This document shows positions 8,811 to 17,142 of a stretch of 64,000 nucleotides of DNA, piece by piece (positions within the stretch are counted from its first letter, which is position 1; each line of letters starts with the position of its first letter). Made by a program: the position numbers and the translations under genes. Source of the stretch: Filimonas effusa (GTDB lineage Bacteria > Bacteroidota > Bacteroidia > Chitinophagales > Chitinophagaceae); contig NZ_SDHZ01000001.1 in NCBI RefSeq assembly GCF_004118675.1, positions 124,001 to 188,000 of the forward strand, read 5' to 3'. The notes under the pieces are model-generated. The model saw only the letters and a program-made list of their open reading frames with translations, made no database searches and was not told the DNA's origin.

Positions 8811-8839
8811 CTGCCGGGTAGCTCACCCTTGCAGTGTTG

Positions 8840-8847
8840 CAAAGAAA
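8840..8847 (-). promoter_or_regulatory. Possible -7 element of the riboswitch transcript (TTTCTTTG)
   Basis: TTTCTTTG followed by C on the minus strand sits about 30 nt upstream of the TPP aptamer, where a -7 element must be if the transcript is to begin before the aptamer. It is one base from TAnnTTTG. Confidence 0.45.
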
Positions 8848-8912
8848 GGCAGAAAATTTAAATAACCTGTAACATTCTTTTTTTTCGCCCGTTCCAATAT
8901 AAATTCGTTGCT

Positions 8913-9632
8913 ATGAGAAAGATAATAGCAGTTTTAACCCTTGCCATGCTGTCTATGTCCCAGTTGATGGCTCAGAACCTGGTATATGATGAAAATGCCG
9001 AGATTCGTGAGGTAGGTGCTTTTAACGGTATTGAAGTATCGGGAGGTATGATCCTTTATATTTCACAGGGGGCAGAATGTGCTGTAGCTGTGAGTGCGGA
9101 GGACCGTCAGTTTGTATCGAAGATAAAAACGGAGGTAAGAGATGGTGTGCTGCATATCGTGCCGCAGGGCGGGGCCTGGAACGGCTGGAACTGGGGGAAT
9201 AAACAACTGAAGGCTTATATTACTGTCAAGAACCTGCAGTTGCTGCGTCTCAGGGGAGCCGCCTCTGTAAGGCTGGCGAATGAAGTGGCGGTAAATGCGC
9301 TTCGTATAGAGATCACCGGTGCAAGTTCTCTTAAAGGGGCGTTAAAAGGGAATGCGGTAAAAGTTGAGGTGAGTGGCGCTTCACGTGCAGAACTCAGCGG
9401 AAGTCTTACTGTGTTTTCTGTTGAAGTAAGTGGTGCGAGTACTGTCAGGGCTTATGAACTGAGTGCTGCTACCTGTTCTGTTGAGGCGTCTGGTGCATCG
9501 AATGCGCAGGTGACCGCAACAAAGGAATTGTCGCTGCAGGCCAGTGGTGCCAGCAATGTAAGTTACAAGGGAGAAGCTGTTGTAAAGAAGCTGGAATCGA
9601 GTGGCGCGTCGAATGTTAGAAAAAGAGATTAA
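8913..9632 (+). CDS. Secreted GIN-domain (DUF2807) protein
   Basis: A 239-residue protein with a signal peptide (1-20, ends LMAQ), followed by a putative auto-transporter adhesin head GIN domain. This is a right-handed beta-helix-like fold built from repeats with the recurring motif SGAS or TGAS (about ten copies from residue 130 on). No barrel or membrane anchor is present, so it is presumably periplasmic or exported. Such proteins are common in Bacteroidota and poorly understood; adhesion is only suggested by the family name. It has no same-strand partner. Confidence 0.88.
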   Translation: MRKIIAVLTLAMLSMSQLMAQNLVYDENAEIREVGAFNGIEVSGGMILYISQGAECAVAVSAEDRQFVSKIKTEVRDGVLHIVPQGGAWNGWNWGNKQLKAYITVKNLQLLRLRGAASVRLANEVAVNALRIEITGASSLKGALKGNAVKVEVSGASRAELSGSLTVFSVEVSGASTVRAYELSAATCSVEASGASNAQVTATKELSLQASGASNVSYKGEAVVKKLESSGASNVRKRD

Positions 9633-9660
9633 AGAATAAACTGGCGTTTTTAAAAAAAGG

Positions 9661-9691
9661 TTTGCTCGTGTGCTAATAAGTTCTATATTTG
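9661..9691 (+). promoter_or_regulatory. Consensus Bacteroidota promoter of tRNA-fMet
   Basis: TTTG at 9661-9664 and TATATTTG at 9684-9691 are separated by 19 nt, an exact match to the Bacteroidota primary sigma factor consensus. The tRNA begins 15 nt after the -7 box. Confidence 0.8.
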
Positions 9692-9705
9692 CACTCCAAT
9701 TACAT

Positions 9706-9777
<72 letters not shown>

Positions 9778-9805
9778 CAGAGGAAATCTTTAAAGGATTT
9801 TAAAT

Positions 9806-9838
9806 AAAAAGCTTATCCATTCCGGGTAAGCTTTTTTA
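9806..9838 (+). terminator. Terminator of tRNA-fMet
   Basis: The arms AAAAGCTTATCC (9807-9818) and GGGTAAGCTTTT (9824-9835) pair with one G-U and run into a T-rich tail, 30 nt after the tRNA. Confidence 0.8.
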
Positions 9839-9860
9839 TTGCTTTCAACCACATTACACC

Positions 9861-9999
9861 AGATCAAGGGATCATGGGGCATATCAAAAGTTGAGGGATT
9901 AAACGGATCAAGTTGAAAACTTGGGGGCTGATAAATATTACGCATAAAGTTGGATCAAGTCGATTTCTTGGGGGGCTGCTAAAAATTATGCATAAAGTT
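9861..9999. repeat. Imperfect 47/48-bp tandem repeat, function unknown
   Basis: Two units, 9905-9951 and 9952-9999, both open with GGATCAAGT, share CTTGGGGG..GCTG in the middle and end in GCATAAAGTT. A weaker third copy (GATCAAGGGATCATGG) lies at 9861-9904. The rest of 9840-10147 shows no gene. It may be a remnant of a repetitive or mobile sequence. Confidence 0.6.
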
Positions 10000-10147
10000 T
10001 CGCTAGCCTAAAGAGGAAGAACTACTACGAAAAAAAGTGTATGCCTGCTTAGGGTGGCATGCATTCTTTGCCTAGGCTGTATTACGCCGTTGTGCCCGGC
10101 AGCGCGGCTGTTTTTCGTTTAAATATGTATTACTGCCCGATTATAGT

Positions 10148-10155
10148 TACCTTTG
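10148..10155 (+). promoter_or_regulatory. Possible -7 element of era (TACCTTTG)
   Basis: TACCTTTG followed by C matches TAnnTTTG exactly and lies 71 nt before the chosen era start. The same octamer is found before sufB. The -33 element is unclear. Confidence 0.45.
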
Positions 10156-10226
10156 CCGGCCCCGCAACGGAGGGGATATTATAACAATCTACCTTGTTCA
10201 TTTCCAGGTTAGATGAACATTGTTTT

Positions 10227-11099
10227 ATGAAAGCTGGTTTTGTCAACATATTTGGTAAGCCCAATGCGGGCAAAAGTACCCTGCTCAACGCGCTGCTGGG
10301 TGAAAAGCTCGCTATTGTATCTTCCAAGGTACAAACTACCCGCGACCGTATCAAAGGCTTTTTAACGTCGCCTGGCGCCTACCAGATCATTTTTTCCGAT
10401 ACCCCCGGTATCATAGAGCCTAAATACAAGCTGCATGAGCGGATGATGCATTCGGTAAAGAGTGCGCTGGAAGATGCAGATGTGGCAATACTACTGGTTG
10501 ATATTAAAGATGACCTGGAGGAAAATCACCAGCTTTTTGCTTCTTTACGCCTGAAAGTGCCTTGTATTGTTGTTTTGAATAAAACTGACACGGTAAAGGC
10601 AACGGTTGTTGAGGCGGCAGCGAAGTTTTTTGGTGCGCAGTCGTATTGCAAAAAAATTGTAACGATATCCGCACTTAAAGAAAGCAACCTGGATGCATTG
10701 AAGGGCGCTATCCTGGAACTGCTGCCTGAAGGCGATCCTTTTTATAGCGAAGACGACCTGACTGATCTGCCTACAAAGTTTTTTGTGGGAGAGATGATCA
10801 GGGAAAAAATATACCAGCTGTTTGGTGATGAAATACCCTACCATTCAGCCGTGATGGTGAACGAGTTTAAGGAAAAAGATACCTTGATAAAGATCCAGGC
10901 CGATATCATTGTTCAGCGCGAAACGCAAAAAGCGATTCTCATTGGCGAAGGCGGCAAGATGATTAAAAAAATAGGAACCCTTGCCAGGGAAGATATTGAA
11001 GCTTTTCTTCAGCAAAAGGTATTCCTGCAGTTGTTTATAAAAGTTCGCCCCAAATGGCGCGACAATGATCAGCAGCTGAAAGAATATGGGTATTATTAA
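10227..11099 (+). CDS. era: GTPase Era
   Basis: A 290-residue GTPase that acts in 16S rRNA maturation and 30S assembly. The G1 motif GKPNAGKS is at 10-17, followed by G3 DTPG, G4 NKTD and G5 SALK. The C-terminal KH domain contains GEGGKMIKKIG. The longest frame opens at 10194, but the family begins at MKAGFVNIFGKPNAGKS, so the ATG at 10227 is used. It is followed after 28 nt by der, a second ribosome assembly GTPase. Confidence 0.97.
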   Translation: MKAGFVNIFGKPNAGKSTLLNALLGEKLAIVSSKVQTTRDRIKGFLTSPGAYQIIFSDTPGIIEPKYKLHERMMHSVKSALEDADVAILLVDIKDDLEENHQLFASLRLKVPCIVVLNKTDTVKATVVEAAAKFFGAQSYCKKIVTISALKESNLDALKGAILELLPEGDPFYSEDDLTDLPTKFFVGEMIREKIYQLFGDEIPYHSAVMVNEFKEKDTLIKIQADIIVQRETQKAILIGEGGKMIKKIGTLAREDIEAFLQQKVFLQLFIKVRPKWRDNDQQLKEYGYY

Positions 11100-11127
11100 A
11101 TTTGAGTCCGTATTAATTATTTGAGTT

Positions 11128-12441
11128 ATGTCATTTACTGTTGCAATAGTGGGGAGACCCAATGTAGGAAAGAGTACTTTCTTCAATCGCCTGCTGGAAC
11201 AGCGCAAGGCTATTGTTGATGATGTTAGCGGTGTTACCCGCGACAGGCAGTATGGTGTGGCCGACTGGAACGGTAAAGCTTTTAACGTAATTGATACCGG
11301 CGGTTTTGTTGCCGGTTCGGAAGATGTTTTTGAAACGGAGATCCGCAAGCAGGTGCAGATAGCGATCGATGAAGCCGATGCGCTGATCTTCATGACCGAT
11401 ACCACTAGTGGTATCACTGAACTTGATGAGTCGATGCGCGATCTGTTGCGCAGGACTACCAAGCCGGTGTTGCTTGCTGTAAATAAGGTTGATAACGGTG
11501 ACCGTTTGCTGGAAGCTACGGAGTTCTACAGCATGGGAATCGAGCATATCTTTTTTATAAGCAGTATGACCGGCAGTGGCACGGGTGAACTCCTGGACGC
11601 CATTACCGACATGATCGATGAAAAGGCATCCGACGATACCGTCCGCGAGAATGAGCTTCCCAAATTTGCGATCATTGGTCAGCCTAATGTTGGTAAGTCT
11701 TCCCTGCTGAATGCTTTGATAGGGCAGGAGCGTACTATTGTAAGTGATATTGCCGGCACTACGCGTGACACTATTCACACGCATTACGACTTGTTTCAAA
11801 AGGAATTTATCCTGATAGATACCGCAGGTATCCGTAAGAAGAACAAGGAAAAGGATGACCTGGAGTTCTACTCCGTTATCCGCGCCATCCGTGCCATGGA
11901 TGAAGCTGATGTATGTATGCTGGTACTGGATGCGGAAAAAGGCATCACTGCGCAGGACGTCAACATTTACTCACTGGCGGCACGCAAGGGTAAAGGGCTG
12001 GTTGTGCTGGTTAATAAATGGGATCTTATTCAGAAGGAGACCAATACCGCCAGGGACTATGAAAAGGAACTGCGTTCACGCCTTGCTCCTTTTAATGATA
12101 TTCCTATCCTGTTCATTTCTGCCCAGGAGAAGACACGTATTTTCAAGGGTATTGAAATTGCCCTGGAGGTGTTTGAAAACAAACAGCGGAAAATTCCTAC
12201 CAGCCAGCTGAATGAAGTTATGCTGAAAGCTATAGAGGCCTATCATGCGCCGGTGGTTAGGGGTAACTCAATAAAGATCAAGTATGTAACACAGTTGCCT
12301 ACACATACTCCGTCTTTTGCTTTCTTTTGTAACTATCCTGATGATATAAAGCAACCTTACAAGAACTACCTCGAAAACCAGTTACGTACTCATTTTAACT
12401 TTAAAGGAGTGCCGGTAAGACTGTTCTTCAGGAAGAAATAA
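11128..12441 (+). CDS. der: GTPase Der (EngA)
   Basis: A 437-residue double-GTPase required for 50S assembly. Domain 1 has GRPNVGKS (8-15), DTGG and NKVD. Domain 2 (from about 178) has GQPNVGKS, DTAG and NKWD. A C-terminal KH-like domain ends in RLFFRKK. Length is normal. It probably shares a transcript with era and ends at the hairpin at 12487-12526. Confidence 0.98.
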   Translation: MSFTVAIVGRPNVGKSTFFNRLLEQRKAIVDDVSGVTRDRQYGVADWNGKAFNVIDTGGFVAGSEDVFETEIRKQVQIAIDEADALIFMTDTTSGITELDESMRDLLRRTTKPVLLAVNKVDNGDRLLEATEFYSMGIEHIFFISSMTGSGTGELLDAITDMIDEKASDDTVRENELPKFAIIGQPNVGKSSLLNALIGQERTIVSDIAGTTRDTIHTHYDLFQKEFILIDTAGIRKKNKEKDDLEFYSVIRAIRAMDEADVCMLVLDAEKGITAQDVNIYSLAARKGKGLVVLVNKWDLIQKETNTARDYEKELRSRLAPFNDIPILFISAQEKTRIFKGIEIALEVFENKQRKIPTSQLNEVMLKAIEAYHAPVVRGNSIKIKYVTQLPTHTPSFAFFCNYPDDIKQPYKNYLENQLRTHFNFKGVPVRLFFRKK

Positions 12442-12486
12442 CTGGTAGTATTTAAGCGTTCGTTTACTGCCTTTTAATAAATTAAG

Positions 12487-12526
12487 AAGCCCGCAGCGAG
12501 TTAAATCGCTAAGCGGGCTTTTATTT
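12487..12526. terminator. Bidirectional terminator between der and the DUF4954 gene
   Basis: An outer 8-bp stem (12487-12494 and 12513-12520) and an inner 5-bp stem (12495-12499 and 12506-12510) enclose a 6-nt loop, with T-rich flanks on both sides. The TAA stop codon of the minus-strand gene (12501-12503) lies inside the loop. Confidence 0.85.
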
Positions 12527-14720
12527 TCTGTATTCGTTGTTCCAGCTCAGCCAGTAATTGCTTTTGCTGATGAATAAAGCTGTTGTCTTCCAGCTTACCC
12601 ATTACGAGGTCCATTTCTTCTTTGGTGTCGTAAACCATTTTGCGGAAGGTATTGTCATAGTCTTTTGCGCGGCTTTCATAGATACCGTTGCTCATCCATG
12701 ACTGGGTATTTACCAGTCCGCCGAGTAGTTGTGCTACGTCTTCCGGGCTTAACTTTTTGAGGGTAAGACCTGTGATAGCAGACAGGCAGGATAATGCATG
12801 TTTTTGTTTCCACCCGGCATATTTACCGCCGGCTGTTTCGTACCAGTCGTGAACGCCATCCCAGGAATTGATCTTATTGTCTTTGATTTCGTTCTTTAGT
12901 GCTTCTACTTCTGTTGATGGCAATAATTGTCCGCCTATATTCAGCCAATCGTTGCGGTCGGCTGAAGCAGGCAAAGCGTTGTGCAATTCTGCCAGGGTAT
13001 TGATGTCTTTGGTTTCTATCAGCTCCACCAGTTGTTGTGCGCCATAGTAAACGATCAGCTCTCTGAAAATATGATAGGCCCTGGTAATGCGGAGGATCAC
13101 TGTTTTACGTTTAGCGTTCTCGATACCTGGTGCAACAATGTCCAGTTCATCGATAACGGGGTCTTTTTCCAGTAAGAGCGACCTGCCTTTTGCGGCCCAT
13201 GCGGCTTCGGTTTGTGCTTCGTCCGGATGTTTCTGTTCGTACCAGGCACGGCCGGTCAGCACTTCAAATAACTGCAGGGCGCTGAACAGTTCGTTCACTG
13301 TGTCGGGCGCCAGGTAGTCGTATTCGAGGTATTGCTGGCGCTGCGTGCGTTTATCCCTGTCGCCGTATTTCCAGGCGTTACGCGCCAGGGCATACATATT
13401 ATAAAAGAACCAGTAGCCGGGGATGATCACCAGGCGGTTGTTGGTGACATCGTTGCTCATGAGCGAAAAGGGGATAGGCATATCCAGCTCTGCGGGATAA
13501 TCGCCTTTTGCCAGGATGGTATAAGTGGCAAAACGGGAATTATGTTTCAGGCTAACACATAAGCCCGGCCAGAAGCCTCTTCCCGCAATGATCTCTCCAT
13601 CGGGGCTTCTCGAGTTATGATTAGAGCCGATGGTGGCGCCCGCTGCAATATTGCTTTGTCCCATGATAAGAGCAGCGCATAAGAATGAATTGTTATGGTG
13701 CTGCTCGTGTGCAGGGAAGATCAGCGAATTCAGCACCTCGCAACAGGAGATGGTGGCGTTATTGCCCAGGTAGGAGTTAATAAGCCTTGCGCCATATTTC
13801 AGTTGTGAATGTGAAGCCATTACAAAACGGACGGCTTTTACGCCATAGAAGATACGGCAGCCGAAGCCTATTATCCCATTTACGATTTCACATCCTTCGC
13901 CTATCTGGGTCTTGCCTTCGGGGCCGGAGTTAATGGTGAGATTTTTAAGCTTGTTGGCGCCTTTGATATACGCATCGGAGCCAATCCATACATCTTTGAT
14001 GATGCTGCTGTTTTTGATTACGGTACGGTCCCCGATCTTGCCGTAATAACCACGGTGTGGTTTGAATTCCTGTTCGGTAAATGACTGGAACTGCCTGAGC
14101 AGTTTTTCATCGTCGCGGTACTTTGACCACAGATAAGCGTCGCCCGGTAACATGCCGTTGAAGGGGATGACGCTGCGGCCGCCGTTCTCGTTACATATTT
14201 CCATCCAGATGCGCAACGATTCACTTTCACCTTCTTTTACGATGCCATTGCCGAACTTGGCATGGTCGGTAGTGATAAGCTCGTTGACATTTGTAATGAT
14301 CACTTCATTACCTACAATATAGTGGGAAAGATAGTTGACGTTATCTATCACAACGTTGTCTCCGAGATCGCAACTGATGATGATGGAGTTATACAATCCT
14401 ACCGCCACTTTCAGGTCACTGAATTCAAGGCAGTACGATTCCAGTTTGCCAATGCGTACCAGTCCATAGAATTTACATCCCTTTACCAGTGCGGGGTTGA
14501 AGGCGTCTGAGACGAGGATCTTATTCCAGTCGTCGCTGGTGTTGCCATTGCGGACCAGCAATTCTATTTCATATGCTTTAAGCTGCCGGTAAGAAATACC
14601 ACTCCGGTTTTGGATGTCGCGGAGATGGTATTCGTCTTTTCCTTCAGGTAAGTATTCAGGAGAAATAAAGCCATAGCCAATGGTGTCTATGGGCGTTTTC
14701 CTGATAATGTTTCCAGCCAT
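12501..14720 (-). CDS. DUF4954 family protein (beta-helix-like)
   Basis: A 739-residue cytoplasmic protein of the Bacteroidota family DUF4954. Residues about 85-420 contain many hexapeptide-like beta-helix turns (for example IGSDAYIKGANKLKNLTIN, IGEGCEIVNGIIGFGCRI, GARLINSYLGNNATISCCEV), similar to sugar-nucleotide acyl- or nucleotidyltransferases. The C-terminal half is helical, with a terminal coiled coil (about 700-739). It lies 17 nt downstream of glmS on the same strand, so both probably share a transcript. This fits a role linked to amino-sugar or UDP-sugar metabolism, but no activity is established. There is no signal peptide. Confidence 0.85.
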   Translation of the reverse strand: MAGNIIRKTPIDTIGYGFISPEYLPEGKDEYHLRDIQNRSGISYRQLKAYEIELLVRNGNTSDDWNKILVSDAFNPALVKGCKFYGLVRIGKLESYCLEFSDLKVAVGLYNSIIISCDLGDNVVIDNVNYLSHYIVGNEVIITNVNELITTDHAKFGNGIVKEGESESLRIWMEICNENGGRSVIPFNGMLPGDAYLWSKYRDDEKLLRQFQSFTEQEFKPHRGYYGKIGDRTVIKNSSIIKDVWIGSDAYIKGANKLKNLTINSGPEGKTQIGEGCEIVNGIIGFGCRIFYGVKAVRFVMASHSQLKYGARLINSYLGNNATISCCEVLNSLIFPAHEQHHNNSFLCAALIMGQSNIAAGATIGSNHNSRSPDGEIIAGRGFWPGLCVSLKHNSRFATYTILAKGDYPAELDMPIPFSLMSNDVTNNRLVIIPGYWFFYNMYALARNAWKYGDRDKRTQRQQYLEYDYLAPDTVNELFSALQLFEVLTGRAWYEQKHPDEAQTEAAWAAKGRSLLLEKDPVIDELDIVAPGIENAKRKTVILRITRAYHIFRELIVYYGAQQLVELIETKDINTLAELHNALPASADRNDWLNIGGQLLPSTEVEALKNEIKDNKINSWDGVHDWYETAGGKYAGWKQKHALSCLSAITGLTLKKLSPEDVAQLLGGLVNTQSWMSNGIYESRAKDYDNTFRKMVYDTKEEMDLVMGKLEDNSFIHQQKQLLAELEQRIQKIKARLAI

Positions 14721-14737
14721 TAATGACTTTATTTATT

Positions 14738-16573
14738 TTATTCCACTGTTACACTTTTCGCCAGGTTCCTTGGCTTGTCTACATCGTATCCTTTTGCCAC
14801 ACCTACATGATAGGATAATAACTGAAGCGGTATTACACTAAGCATAGGTGCTACAATTTCGTCGGCGGCGGGTAAAACAATGACGTCATCGGCGAGGCCG
14901 GGTATTACCGTATCTCCCTCTGTTATAATGGCGATCACTTTACCTTTACGTGCCTTGATCTCCTGGATATTACTTACCACTTTTTCGTGATAAGAGTCTT
15001 TGGTAGCTACGAAAACTACCGGAAGCTGATCGTCTACCAAAGCGATGGGGCCATGTTTCATTTCAGCTGCAGGATAACCTTCGGCGTGGATATAGGAGAT
15101 CTCTTTCAGCTTTAATGCACCTTCCAGCGCTACGGGGAAGTTATATCCCCTTCCGAGGAACAATGCATTGGAAGCGTCTTTGTATTTTTCGGCTATCGCT
15201 TTTATTTCTGCGTCGAGTTTGAGGATAGCTTCTGCTTTCTCAGGTATAGCTGTGAGTTCTTTACATAACAGCAGGTACCTGTCGCGATCGATAGTACCCT
15301 TATGTGCAGCCAGCAGCAGGGCTACCATGTTCAATACTGCGAGTTGCCCGGTAAAGGCTTTGGTGCTTGCCACGCCTATTTCGGGACCGGAATGGGTATA
15401 AGCGCCGGCATGGGAGAGGCGTGCTATGGAAGAGCCTACGGCGTTTACGATGCCCAGTATTATTGCACCCTGTTCTTTTGCTTTTTCTATCGCCACCAGC
15501 GTGTCGGCAGTTTCGCCGCTCTGGGAAATGGCAATGATGACGTCGCCCTTATTGATGATAGGGTTCCTGTAGCGGAATTCCGATGCATATTCCACTTCGA
15601 CGGGGATACGGCAAAGTTCTTCTATTACATATTCTGCAACGAGACCGGCATGCCAGCTTGTGCCACAGGCGATGATAATGATACGGCCTGCGTTCACGAT
15701 CTGTTCTGCGTATTGCTGTATACCGCTCATTGTTATCTTGCCGTTTTCTACGTCGAGACGGCCACGTAAGCAATCATAGATCGTACGCGGCTGTTCAAAT
15801 ATTTCCTTGAGCATGAAATGGTCGTAGCCGCCTTTTTCAATAGCGGTTAAATCCATATCCAGCTTGGTGATGAAAGGCGTTTGTTTTTCGTTGCCAAGAT
15901 TTTTAAGGATAAGTTCATCGGGGCGAACGATGGCGATCTCGTAGTCATTAACATACACTACTTCCTTGGTGTATTCGATGATGGGAGAGGCATCTGATGC
16001 CAGGAAGTGTTCTCCTTTGCCGATACCTATTACCAATGGGCTGCCTTTACGGGCGGCTATGATGGTTTCGGGATCGTCTTTGTGTACTACCAGGATACAA
16101 TAAGCGCCTACGATACGACGCAGTGCTATTCGGACTGCTTCTTCCAGCGAGCAGTTATTCTTGCTCTTGATATCATCGATGAAGTTCAGCAGCACTTCTG
16201 TGTCGGTATCACTTTTAAAGGTATATCCCTTTGCGAGGAGATCCTGTTTTATCTGGGCGTAGTTTTCAATGATACCGTTATGGATCATCGCTATTTCGCC
16301 GCTTTGCGACAGGTGAGGATGGGCATTACGATCGTTGGGTTCGCCATGCGTAGCCCAGCGGGTATGGCCTATACCTATATGGCCGTGAACGTCCTGACCT
16401 ATCAGCGTTTCTTCCAGGTCGGCTACTTTTCCTTTTTTCTTGTAAACTTTAAGCGAATGATTGATGAGCGCTACACCGGCACTGTCGTACCCCCTGTATT
16501 CTAGTCTTTTTAAACCTTTCAGTACGATTGGGTAAGCTTCCCGTGGTCCCGTGTAACCGACAATTCCACACAT
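14738..16573 (-). CDS. glmS: Glucosamine-6-phosphate synthase (isomerizing)
   Basis: A 611-residue enzyme that makes glucosamine-6-phosphate from fructose-6-phosphate and glutamine, the entry step to peptidoglycan and LPS amino sugars. It starts MCGIVGYTG with the nucleophile Cys2, which must be exposed by Met removal; hence the ATG at 16573 rather than the longer frame to 16630. A class II glutaminase domain (about 2-220) is followed by two SIS domains (about 285-430 and 455-600). It ends in the conserved LAKSVTVE. No glmS ribozyme is recognisable upstream. It is the first gene of a probable two-gene unit with the DUF4954 protein. Confidence 0.97.
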   Translation of the reverse strand: MCGIVGYTGPREAYPIVLKGLKRLEYRGYDSAGVALINHSLKVYKKKGKVADLEETLIGQDVHGHIGIGHTRWATHGEPNDRNAHPHLSQSGEIAMIHNGIIENYAQIKQDLLAKGYTFKSDTDTEVLLNFIDDIKSKNNCSLEEAVRIALRRIVGAYCILVVHKDDPETIIAARKGSPLVIGIGKGEHFLASDASPIIEYTKEVVYVNDYEIAIVRPDELILKNLGNEKQTPFITKLDMDLTAIEKGGYDHFMLKEIFEQPRTIYDCLRGRLDVENGKITMSGIQQYAEQIVNAGRIIIIACGTSWHAGLVAEYVIEELCRIPVEVEYASEFRYRNPIINKGDVIIAISQSGETADTLVAIEKAKEQGAIILGIVNAVGSSIARLSHAGAYTHSGPEIGVASTKAFTGQLAVLNMVALLLAAHKGTIDRDRYLLLCKELTAIPEKAEAILKLDAEIKAIAEKYKDASNALFLGRGYNFPVALEGALKLKEISYIHAEGYPAAEMKHGPIALVDDQLPVVFVATKDSYHEKVVSNIQEIKARKGKVIAIITEGDTVIPGLADDVIVLPAADEIVAPMLSVIPLQLLSYHVGVAKGYDVDKPRNLAKSVTVE

Positions 16574-17142
16574 ATGTTTATAATGGTTTAATAATGCAAT
16601 TTGATGCTTTTCGGAGAATATCGGACACAAATAAACTGTAAAACAACGTAAAAAATCTTACATAATCAGCAATGGGGATGTTGCTGGGACGCAATGCGTT
16701 GTGTTGTTTGGAAGCAGACGCGTGTTATTGCGGATTTGGTGATCCGGGGGTACCGTTATATAATTATATGCCTGTAAACCAGCAGGAAAGTATATTGATC
16801 CTTGGTGAGGACTGTTGATAATAGGAATTGCGAAAGTTAAAGCAGCTATCCAGGTGAGGTTGTCAAAGCGGATATATTTCAGAACGCTGTTAAATGGGGT
16901 GCGTATTTATGCGGTTTGTAAGCGGTTTTTTGGTGTTTAAAACGGCAGCTATGTCATCCTGAATCATGCAGCAATATTGCACAAAAGATTAGTGCCTGTT
17001 TGAATTCAAACACAGAAAGTATGGATGGGCGGCTAAATGCCGGATGCAGGGAGCACAGCCATGAAAGCGGAGCGGCTGCCAGCGCGTTATAAATGGCGTT
17101 CCTTGTGTGCTGAAGCGTATAAAACACAGTATTGTAAGGCTG
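16574..17142. other. Intergenic region with no gene recognised
   Basis: No reading frame here has protein character. It contains ATATAATTATAT (16758-16769) and the 16-bp perfect palindrome TGTTTGAATTCAAACA (16997-17012), listed separately. The glmS promoter must lie near its left end; the right part is just the 3' side of mgtE. It may be decayed sequence. Confidence 0.6.
16997..17012. promoter_or_regulatory. Palindrome matching the core of the efflux TetR operator
   Basis: TGTTTGAATTCAAACA is a perfect 16-bp palindrome. Its 14 arm bases equal the centre of the 34-bp operator upstream of tetR (TGTTTGA-TT-TCAAACA at 23744-23759); only the central dinucleotide differs. It is 424 bp upstream of glmS and 131 bp past the mgtE stop, so no promoter target is obvious. 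Confidence 0.35.

Noticed and set aside
8644-8826. N-terminal extension of the thiamin receptor frame
   Set aside because: It is the TPP riboswitch and leader read as codons; the signal peptide starts at 8643.
16574-16700. glmS ribozyme or riboswitch upstream of glmS
   Set aside because: No recognisable ribozyme core; this class belongs mainly to Gram-positive bacteria.
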